From assembly GCA_023438115.1 (NCBI GenBank), contig JAEZEB010000286.1:1-5038 (forward strand): DNA of 5,038 bases, in the 5' to 3' direction. Both the position numbers and the translations under genes were made by a program. The notes beneath the pieces were generated by a model. That model had not been told where the DNA came from, did no database searches, and was given only the letters and a program-made list of their open reading frames with translations. This document shows, in pieces, positions 1 through 5,038 of the stretch; positions within the stretch are counted from its first letter, which is position 1, and each line of letters begins with the position of its first letter. Source of the stretch: Pseudomonadota bacterium (GTDB taxonomy: Bacteria > Pseudomonadota > Gammaproteobacteria > Burkholderiales > Burkholderiaceae_C).

Positions 1-156
1 GGCGCGTTCCGGGCCGGACAGATCCTGGGTCCGTTCCCAGAAGGCGTCGGTCTCGCCCACCAGGTCCACGAGCCGCAATTGGTCCTGTGCGGCCGCCGGC
101 GCGGCTGCGAACAGGAGGCAGGCGAGAAGGAGGAAACGGGGCAAGGCGGCCGTCAT
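1..156 (-). CDS. Exported protein of unknown function (N-terminal 52 residues, runs off the window)
   Basis: The reading frame starts at ATG 156-154 and stays open to position 1, so only the N-terminus is visible and the C-terminus lies outside the window. The product begins MTAALPRF, followed by a hydrophobic run rich in Leu, Ala, Cys and Phe (about residues 8-18) and APAAAQ near residues 19-24. This is a good Sec signal peptide with likely cleavage after AAA (residue 23), so the mature protein should be periplasmic or secreted. There is no Cys directly after the cleavage site, so it does not look like a lipoprotein. The mature part starts QDQLRLVDLVGETDAFWERT; I do not recognise a family from it. 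The start is well supported: it overlaps the thiolase stop by one base (TGATG) and has GAGG 7 nt upstream inside the thiolase gene, which suggests translational coupling. It is probably the last or a late gene of the beta-oxidation operon. Confidence 0.8.
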   Translation of the reverse strand, partial: MTAALPRFLLLACLLFAAAPAAAQDQLRLVDLVGETDAFWERTQDLSGPERA

Positions 157-1331
157 CACAGCACCTCGAACAGCCCCGCCGCGCCCATGCCGCCGCCGAT
201 GCACATCGTGACCGCGACGCGCTTGGCGCCGCGGCGCTTGCCCTCGATCAGCGCGTGGCCGGTCAGGCGCTGGCCCGACACGCCGTAAGGGTGGCCGACG
301 GCGATGGCGCCGCCGTTGACGTTCAGGCGGTCGTTGGGGATGCCCAGGCGGTCGCGGCAGTACATCACCTGCACGGCGAAGGCTTCGTTCAGCTCCCACA
401 GGTCGATGTCCTCGACCTTCAGGCCCAGGCGCTGGAGCACCTTGGGCACGGCGAACACGGGGCCGATGCCCATTTCGTCGGGCTCGCAGCCGGCCACCGC
501 GAAGCCGAGGAAGCGGCCCAGGGGCTTGAGGTTGTTGCGGCTCGCGTATTCCTCGCTCACCACCACGCAGGCGCCGGCGCCGTCCGAGAACTGGCTGGCG
601 TTGCCCGCGGAGATCACGCCGCCCGGCAGGGCCGGCTTGATGCCCGCGATGCCTTCCTTGGTCGTGCCCGGGCGCAGGCCTTCGTCCTGCGATACGGTCA
701 CTTCCTTCGTGATCAGGCCCATCACGGCGTCGGCCACGCCGGCCTTCACGGTGATCGGGGCGATCTCGTCCTTGAACTTGCCCGCTTCCTGCGCCGCGCA
801 GGCCTTCTGCTGGCTGGCCGCGCCGTATTCGTCCATCTGCTCGCGCGAGATGTTGTAGCGCTTGGCGACCTGCTCCGCGGTCTGCAGCATCGACCAGTAG
901 ATCTCGGGCTTCTTCTTGTCGAGGTCGGGGTCCTTCAGCATGTGCATGTTCATCTCCTGCTGCACGCAGGAGATGCTCTCCACGCCGCCGGCGACGTAGA
1001 CCTCGCCCTCGCCGGCGATGACGCGCTGCGAAGCCAGGGCGATGGTCTGCAGGCCGGAGGAGCAGAAGCGGTTGACGGTCATGCCCGAGACGCTGATCGG
1101 CAGGTCGGCCATCAGCGCGATCTGGCGCGCGATGTTCATGCCGGTCGCGCCCTCGGGGTTGGCGCAGCCCATGATGACGTCCTCGACGGCGTCGGGCGCG
1201 ACGCCGGCGCGCTGCAGCGCGTGGCGGACGGCGTGGCCGCCCAGCGTGGCGCCGTGCGTCATGTTGAACGCGCCCTTCCAGCTCTTGGTCAGGGGCGTGC
1301 GGGCGGTGGAAACGATGACGGCGTTGGTCAT
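156..1331 (-). CDS. Acetyl-CoA C-acyltransferase (thiolase, FadA-type beta-oxidation enzyme)
   Basis: This 391-residue protein is the usual length for a thiolase. It should cleave 3-ketoacyl-CoA with CoA to acetyl-CoA and a shortened acyl-CoA in the cytoplasm; a purely acetoacetyl-CoA role cannot be excluded. The N-terminal half carries the nucleophilic Cys90 in VNRFCSSG and the AGGVESIS segment (114-121). The C-terminal half has GNASQFSDGAGA (243-254), MGIGP (287-291), ELNEAFA with Asn315 (313-319), NVNGGAIAVGHPYG with His347, and the acid/base Cys377 in CIGGGMG. The full Cys-His-Cys set is therefore present and the enzyme should be active. Degradative function is favoured by ELNEAF, GHPYG and the hydratase/dehydrogenase gene in the same operon. 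ATG at 1331 is chosen because AGAAAGG lies 7 nt upstream and MTNAVIVSTARTP is a standard thiolase N-terminus. It begins 30 nt after the M20 gene and its TGA shares a base with the next ATG. Family is certain; chain-length preference is not. Confidence 0.95.
   Translation of the reverse strand: MTNAVIVSTARTPLTKSWKGAFNMTHGATLGGHAVRHALQRAGVAPDAVEDVIMGCANPEGATGMNIARQIALMADLPISVSGMTVNRFCSSGLQTIALASQRVIAGEGEVYVAGGVESISCVQQEMNMHMLKDPDLDKKKPEIYWSMLQTAEQVAKRYNISREQMDEYGAASQQKACAAQEAGKFKDEIAPITVKAGVADAVMGLITKEVTVSQDEGLRPGTTKEGIAGIKPALPGGVISAGNASQFSDGAGACVVVSEEYASRNNLKPLGRFLGFAVAGCEPDEMGIGPVFAVPKVLQRLGLKVEDIDLWELNEAFAVQVMYCRDRLGIPNDRLNVNGGAIAVGHPYGVSGQRLTGHALIEGKRRGAKRVAVTMCIGGGMGAAGLFEVL
164..167 (-). 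promoter_or_regulatory. Ribosome binding site for the exported protein, inside the thiolase 3' end
   Basis: On the minus strand GAGG is followed by TGCTGTG (7 nt) and then ATG at 156. It lies within the last codons of the thiolase gene, and together with the TGATG stop/start overlap it fixes the start of the downstream gene and supports coupled translation. Confidence 0.6.
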
Positions 1332-1338
1332 GGGATGG

Positions 1339-1345
1339 CCTTTCT
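1339..1345 (-). promoter_or_regulatory. Ribosome binding site for the thiolase
   Basis: AGAAAGG on the minus strand lies 7 nt (CCATCCC) before ATG 1331, within the 30-nt gap after the M20 stop. The gap shows no stem-loop with a T-run and no convincing promoter, so the thiolase is most simply read from the upstream transcript. Confidence 0.55.
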
Positions 1346-1361
1346 GCTCAGGGTTCGGATT

Positions 1362-2837
1362 TCAGGGCGCCGGCGCATTCAGGTTGCGCAGCAGCTGGTG
1401 GTAGAAGCGCACCAGCTCGCCCAGGTTGGCGACGGAGATGCGTTCGTCGGTGCCGTGCAGCCGCGGCAGGTCCTGCGGCGTCACGCGCACCGGCGAGAAA
1501 CGGTAGATGTTGTCGGTCAGGCCCGTGAAGTGGTGCGAATCGGACCCGGCGACGTACAGCGCCGGCGTCACCACCACGTCGGGGAACAACGAGCGCATCG
1601 TGCGGTGCACCAGCTGGTACGAAGGCGCCTGCGTGGGCGACACGCCCGTGGGGTCCTTGGAGCCGGGCAGCGCCTGCGCGTCGAAGCCCTCGCCCAGCCG
1701 CGCGCGCACGTGGGCGAGGACGGTCTCGCGCGTCTCGCCGGGCATGATGCGGAAATTCACCACGGCCTCGGCCTGGCCCGGGATCACGTTGTCCTTGTTG
1801 CCCGCCTGCAGGATGGTCAGCGCCGTGGTGGTGCGGATCATCGCGTTGGTGCTGCCCGCCTTCTCCAGCTGGCGCTGCACCACCGGGCCGAACAGCCACA
1901 GGTTGGACAGCGCCACGCGCTGGAAGCCGCCCATCTCGGGCGCCAGGGTCTCGAACATCTCGCGCGCGACGCCCTGCACGGCCGCGGGCAATTGCTGCTG
2001 TTCCAGGCGCTGCAGGCCGGCGGCAAGCTTCGAGATCGCGGTCTGCCCCGGCGGAGGCGGCGCCGAGGAATGTCCCGGCGTCCCCGTCACGCGGATCGCG
2101 ACGGACATGTAGCCCTTCTCCGCGATGCCGATCAGCGCGGCCGGTCCCTTCAGCCCGGGCATCAGGCCGTCGGCGATGAAGAGGCCTTCGTCCAGCACGA
2201 AGTCCAGGCGCACGCCGCGCTCCTGCAGGAGCTTCGCCACCTGCTGCGCGCCGCGCAGGCCGCCGACTTCCTCGTCGGCGCCGGACACCAGGTACACCGT
2301 CTGGCGCGGCTGGAAGCCGGACGCCAGCAGCATCTCGACGGCCTCGAGCTGGGCAACCAGGTTGCCCTTGTCGTCCCAGGTGCCGCGGCCCCAGACGTGG
2401 CCGTCGCGGACCTCGCCCGCGAAGGCGCCGGCCTGCCACTTGCCCTCGGTGCCGGGCTCCAGCGGAACCACGTCATGGTGCGCCAGCAGCGCGACGCCCT
2501 TGGCCGCCGCATCCGTGCCGGGCCAGGTGTAGAGCAGCGTGTAGCCGCCCACCAGTTCGCGCTTGAGCGAGGCATGCACGCGCGGGAAGCGCTGCTCCAG
2601 CCATGCGTGCATCTTGCGGAACTCCGCGGCGTTGGCCTCCGGATCGGTGGCGCTCGACACCGTGCGGAAGCGCACGGCCTCCGCCAGCTTGCCGGCGACC
2701 GCCTGCGCATCGAACGCCAGCGCGGGCGCCGGCGGCACCTGCAGCTGGCGCGATCCGTTGCGCAGCGTGTTGACGGCGACAGCCGCGACCAGCAGCACGA
2801 GGGCTGCCAGGACGAACCACAGGATGCGCTTCAGCAC
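1362..2837 (-). CDS. Membrane-anchored M20-family metallopeptidase/amidohydrolase (CPS1/PM20D1-like)
   Basis: This 491-residue protein starts MLKR, followed by one hydrophobic segment (about residues 5-22) and then Asn/Arg-rich sequence. The positive N-terminus predicts a cytoplasmic tail with the catalytic part facing the periplasm, as an uncleaved anchor. The M20 two-metal site is complete: His120-x-Asp122 (AHHDVVP), bridging Asp155 (GRGTWDDKG), Glu189 as general base and Glu190 as ligand (GADEEVGG), Asp216 (VLDEG) and His436 (GSDSHHF). The lid/dimerisation domain spans roughly 238-385 and contains GTPGHSSAP with His256. Motifs and layout resemble yeast carboxypeptidase S and mammalian PM20D1, members that act on peptides or N-acyl amino acids; the actual substrate is unknown. 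The start is GTG, 10 nt after the preceding TGA, with no Shine-Dalgarno in the gap and no in-frame ATG nearby, so re-initiation by ribosomes finishing the upstream gene is likely. It sits between two beta-oxidation genes, an unusual place for a hydrolase. Confidence 0.9.
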   Translation of the reverse strand: MLKRILWFVLAALVLLVAAVAVNTLRNGSRQLQVPPAPALAFDAQAVAGKLAEAVRFRTVSSATDPEANAAEFRKMHAWLEQRFPRVHASLKRELVGGYTLLYTWPGTDAAAKGVALLAHHDVVPLEPGTEGKWQAGAFAGEVRDGHVWGRGTWDDKGNLVAQLEAVEMLLASGFQPRQTVYLVSGADEEVGGLRGAQQVAKLLQERGVRLDFVLDEGLFIADGLMPGLKGPAALIGIAEKGYMSVAIRVTGTPGHSSAPPPPGQTAISKLAAGLQRLEQQQLPAAVQGVAREMFETLAPEMGGFQRVALSNLWLFGPVVQRQLEKAGSTNAMIRTTTALTILQAGNKDNVIPGQAEAVVNFRIMPGETRETVLAHVRARLGEGFDAQALPGSKDPTGVSPTQAPSYQLVHRTMRSLFPDVVVTPALYVAGSDSHHFTGLTDNIYRFSPVRVTPQDLPRLHGTDERISVANLGELVRFYHQLLRNLNAPAP

Positions 2838-2847
2838 GGGCGGGCGC

Positions 2848-4947
2848 TCAGTTGAAGGTCTTGCCTTCCTGGGCCAGCTTGAGGAGCAGCGGCGCCGGCT
2901 CCCAGAACTTCGCGTCGTCGTTCGGGTTGCGCTGGAAGCGCTGCATGGCCTGCACCACGTTGAACAGGCCCACCTGGTCCGCGTACAGCATCGGGCCGCC
3001 GCGGTGGATCGGGAAGCCGTAGCCGGTGATGTAGACCATGTCGATGTCGCTCGCGCGGGCGGCGATGCCCTCTTCCAGGATGTGCGCGCCCTCGTTGACC
3101 AGCGCGAACACCAGGCGCTGCACGATCTCCTCGTCGGAGATCTTGCGCGGCGTGATGCCCAGGGACTTGCGATGTTCGGCGACCATGTCCTCGACCAGCT
3201 TGGACGGGATCGCGTCGCGCTTGCCTTCCTTGTAGTCGTACCAGCCGGCGCCGGTCTTCTGGCCGAAGCGGCCCAGCTCGCACAGCTTGTCGGCGGTGCG
3301 GCTGTACTTCATGTCGGGACGCTCGGCGGCGCGGCGCTTGCGGATCGCCCAGCCGATGTCGTTGCCGGCCAGGTCGCCCATGCGGAACGGGCCCATCGCG
3401 AAGCCGAAGCGCTCGATGGCCTTGTCCACCTGCTGCGGCGTCGCGCCTTCATCGAGCAGGAAGCCGGCCTGGCGGCTGTACTGCTCGATCATGCGGTTGC
3501 CGATGAAGCCGTCGCACACGCCGGAGACCACGGCGGTCTTGCGGATCTTCTTGGCCATGGCCATGACGGTCGCCATCACGTCCTTGGCGGTCTTCTTGCC
3601 ACGCACGACTTCCAGCAGCTTCATCACGTTGGCGGGGCTGAAGAAGTGCAGGCCGACGACGTCCTCCGGACGCTTGGTGAAGGCGGCGATCTTGTCGACG
3701 TCCAGCGTGGAGGTGTTGGAAGCCAGGATCGCGCCCTTCTTCATCACCTCGTCGAGCTTCTTGAAGACGGTTTCCTTGACGCCCATCTCCTCGAACACCG
3801 CCTCGATCACGAGGTCCGCATCCTTGATGTCGTCGTAGGAGAGCGTGGTGGTCAGCAGGCCCATGCGCTGCTCGTACTTGTCCTGCTTGAGCTTGCCCTT
3901 CTTGACCTGGCCCTCGTAGTTCTTGCGGATGGTCGCCAGGCCGCGGTCGATCGCCTCCTGCTTCATCTCGAGGATGGTCACGGGGATGCCCGCGTTCAGG
4001 AAGTTCATCGAGATGCCGCCGCCCATGGTGCCGGCGCCGATCACGGCGACCTTTTCGATCTTGCGCTGCGGCGTGTCGTCCGGCACGTCGGCGATCTTGG
4101 AGGCGGCGCGTTCGGCCATGAACAGGTGGCGCAGCGCGCGCGACTCCGGCGTGAACATCAGCGCCGTGAAGATCTCGCGCTCGTAGGTCATGCCCTCGTC
4201 GAAGCGCTTCTTCGTGGAGGCTTCCACGGCGTCGACGCACCTGGCCGGCGCGGGGAAGTTCTTCGCCATGCCCTTGACCATGTTGCGCGCGAACTGGAAG
4301 TACGCGTCGCCCATCGGGTGCTTGCTGGGCATGTGGCGCACCAGGGGCAGCGGGCGCGTGTCGGCGACCGAGCGGGCGAAGGCGATGGCCTCCTCCAGCA
4401 GCGCCTCGGGCGAGGACGCCATCTTGTCGAACAGTTTCTGGCCGGGCAGCTGGGCCAGCATCTCGCTCTTGACCGGCTCGCCGCTGACGATCATGTTCAG
4501 CGCGGCCTCCACGCCCAGCACGCGCGGCAGGCGCTGCGTGCCGCCGGCGCCGGGGATCAGGCCCAGCTTCACCTCGGGCAGCGCGATGTTCGCGCCGGGC
4601 GCGGCGATGCGGTAGTGGCAGCCCAGCGAGAGCTCCAGGCCGCCACCCATGGCGACGGAGTGGATCGCGGCGACCATCGGCTTGGCGGAGTTCTCGCAGG
4701 CCAGGATCACCGACAGCAGGTTCGGCTCCGCGGTCGCCTTGGGCGAGCCGAACTCCTTGATGTCCGCGCCGCCGGAGAAGGCCTTGCCGGCGCCGGTCAG
4801 CACGATCGCCTTGACGGCGGGATCGGCGTTGGCCTGCGTGATGCCCTGCGCGATCGCCAGGCGCGTCGCATGGCCGAGACCGTTCACCGGCGGGTTGTTC
4901 ATCGTGATCACGGCGACGGCGCCGTGCACCTTGTATTCAGCGGTCAT
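2848..4947 (-). CDS. Bifunctional enoyl-CoA hydratase / 3-hydroxyacyl-CoA dehydrogenase (FadB/FadJ-type)
   Basis: This 699-residue fusion should hydrate trans-2-enoyl-CoA and oxidise the resulting 3-hydroxyacyl-CoA with NAD+, the middle two steps of beta-oxidation, in the cytoplasm. Residues 1 to about 190 form a crotonase domain: FSGGADIKEF (58-67, oxyanion hole), GGGLE with Glu105 and LPEVKLG with Glu125, matching the two catalytic glutamates of FadB. A linker with ESRALRHLFMAERAA (268-282) leads to a Rossmann domain with GAGTMGG (304-310) and acidic Glu327 ending the second strand, fitting NAD. Dehydrogenase residues follow: SNTST (410-414), His434 in GLHFFSP, Glu446 in KLLEVV and Asn484 in GFIGNR. 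Two C-terminal 3HCDH-type domains end with FGQKTGAGWYDY (561-572) and GYGFPIHRGGP (642-652). The length is nearer peroxisomal bifunctional enzyme than E. coli FadB (about 730), so isomerase activity or a complex with the thiolase cannot be assumed. ATG 4947 has GGAG 8 nt upstream. It is the first gene of the operon. Confidence 0.96.
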   Translation of the reverse strand: MTAEYKVHGAVAVITMNNPPVNGLGHATRLAIAQGITQANADPAVKAIVLTGAGKAFSGGADIKEFGSPKATAEPNLLSVILACENSAKPMVAAIHSVAMGGGLELSLGCHYRIAAPGANIALPEVKLGLIPGAGGTQRLPRVLGVEAALNMIVSGEPVKSEMLAQLPGQKLFDKMASSPEALLEEAIAFARSVADTRPLPLVRHMPSKHPMGDAYFQFARNMVKGMAKNFPAPARCVDAVEASTKKRFDEGMTYEREIFTALMFTPESRALRHLFMAERAASKIADVPDDTPQRKIEKVAVIGAGTMGGGISMNFLNAGIPVTILEMKQEAIDRGLATIRKNYEGQVKKGKLKQDKYEQRMGLLTTTLSYDDIKDADLVIEAVFEEMGVKETVFKKLDEVMKKGAILASNTSTLDVDKIAAFTKRPEDVVGLHFFSPANVMKLLEVVRGKKTAKDVMATVMAMAKKIRKTAVVSGVCDGFIGNRMIEQYSRQAGFLLDEGATPQQVDKAIERFGFAMGPFRMGDLAGNDIGWAIRKRRAAERPDMKYSRTADKLCELGRFGQKTGAGWYDYKEGKRDAIPSKLVEDMVAEHRKSLGITPRKISDEEIVQRLVFALVNEGAHILEEGIAARASDIDMVYITGYGFPIHRGGPMLYADQVGLFNVVQAMQRFQRNPNDDAKFWEPAPLLLKLAQEGKTFN

Positions 4948-4955
4948 GGGGAAGG

Positions 4956-4959
4956 CTCC
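4956..4959 (-). promoter_or_regulatory. Ribosome binding site for the hydratase/dehydrogenase gene
   Basis: GGAG on the minus strand is separated by 8 nt (CCTTCCCC) from ATG 4947. It supports this ATG as the start, in agreement with the typical crotonase-like opening MTAEYKVHG. Confidence 0.6.
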
Positions 4960-4975
4960 AATGGGGGAGGAATCG

Positions 4976-4997
4976 GAAAAGAACGGTCGTTCGCTTC
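4976..4997 (-). promoter_or_regulatory. Candidate repressor operator: inverted repeat GAACG-GT-CGTTC
   Basis: The core at 4981-4992 reads GAACGGTCGTTC, a perfect 5-bp inverted repeat around a 2-nt centre. The symmetry extends outwards imperfectly to 4976-4997, with GAA pairing to TTC at the edges (8 of 11 pairs match). It lies just downstream of the predicted -10 box, over about +1 to +20, a classic place for repression. Size and form suit a TetR-family dimer, and TetR-type regulators of fatty-acid degradation are known in proteobacteria (PsrA, FadP). The identity of the regulator is inference; no regulator gene is visible in the window. Confidence 0.5.
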
Positions 4998-5002
4998 GCG
5001 CG

Positions 5003-5030
5003 ATTTTAGGGGCGCAGGCGGGGCCGACAA
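5003..5030 (-). promoter_or_regulatory. Predicted sigma70-type promoter of the operon
   Basis: On the minus strand TTGTCG (5030-5025, 4 of 6 to TTGACA) is followed by a 16-nt spacer and TAAAAT (5008-5003, 5 of 6 to TATAAT). Transcription would start near 4996-4997, giving a leader of about 49 nt before ATG 4947. The AT-rich -10 stands out in a very GC-rich surrounding. The inverted repeat immediately downstream supports this as a regulated promoter. Confidence 0.55.
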
Positions 5031-5038
5031 CGCGACGT

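Larger units (their letters stand above)
1..5030 (-). other. Predicted operon: promoter, hydratase/dehydrogenase, M20 hydrolase, thiolase, exported protein
   Basis: The four genes are co-directional with gaps of 10 nt, 30 nt and a 1-nt overlap. The only promoter-like sequence noticed lies before the first gene, and no hairpin plus T-run terminator was seen between genes. The far end is outside the window, so further genes may belong to it. Confidence 0.75.

Noticed and set aside
1332..1361. The 30-nt gap between the M20 gene and the thiolase as a terminator or internal promoter
   Set aside because: There is no stem-loop followed by a T-run and no paired -35/-10 boxes; it holds only a ribosome binding site.
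1348..2439. A 363-codon minus-strand open frame overlapping the M20 gene in another frame
   Set aside because: The product is rich in Arg, Gly, Ala and Pro with no recognisable motif, while the alternative frame gives a complete M20 enzyme. It is a GC-rich shadow.
87..2855. A 922-codon open frame on the plus strand, spanning the thiolase and M20 genes
   Set aside because: It is codon-aligned with both minus-strand genes, so its stops would need TTA, CTA or TCA codons in them, which are very rare in such GC-rich genes. Its translation is a low-complexity His/Ala/Arg/Gly/Val/Asp mix without domain motifs, it crosses two well-supported genes, and it ends where the next gene is in another frame.
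3551..3566. GGCCATGGCCATG palindromic repeat-like sequence
   Set aside because: It encodes a Met-Ala-Met-Ala stretch of the dehydrogenase (about residues 462-465) and lies mid-gene, so codon use explains it without a regulatory role.
3449..4240. A 263-codon minus-strand open frame inside the hydratase/dehydrogenase gene
   Set aside because: It is Arg/Gly/His-rich and motif-free, and lies wholly within a gene whose own frame has all expected catalytic residues.

Overview
The window is very GC-rich and almost entirely coding. All genes lie on the minus strand and read from right to left, forming what looks like one four-gene operon. The GC-rich codon use (TTA, CTA and TCA are nearly absent from two genes) and the style of the beta-oxidation proteins suggest a betaproteobacterium of the Burkholderiales, perhaps Comamonadaceae-like. 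This placement rests on recognising protein style only; there is no rRNA or other marker here.

Layout in transcription order: (i) 5038-4948, a short leader with a good sigma70-type promoter (TTGTCG, 16 nt, TAAAAT) and a GAACG-GT-CGTTC inverted repeat at the predicted transcription start, placed where a repressor would bind; (ii) 4947-2848, a 699-residue bifunctional enoyl-CoA hydratase / 3-hydroxyacyl-CoA dehydrogenase of FadB/FadJ/peroxisomal-bifunctional type with all expected catalytic residues; (iii) 2837-1362, a 491-residue M20-family metallohydrolase with an N-terminal membrane anchor and a complete two-metal active site, starting at GTG 10 nt after the previous stop; (iv) 1331-156, a 391-residue thiolase with the Cys-His-Cys triad; (v) 156 to beyond position 1, the first 52 residues of an exported protein of unknown function whose ATG shares one base with the thiolase stop (TGATG). 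No terminator-like hairpin was seen between the genes.

The hydratase/dehydrogenase and the thiolase together supply the last three steps of a beta-oxidation turn in the cytoplasm. The less ordinary part is that two proteins predicted to act outside the cytoplasm share the operon: the anchored M20 enzyme and the signal-peptide protein. M20 enzymes related to CPS1/PM20D1 include ones that make or cleave N-acyl amino acids. One testable idea is therefore that the operon links release of acyl chains in the periplasm to their breakdown. This is inference, not something the sequence proves. No mobile elements, RNA genes, CRISPR arrays or broken genes were found.
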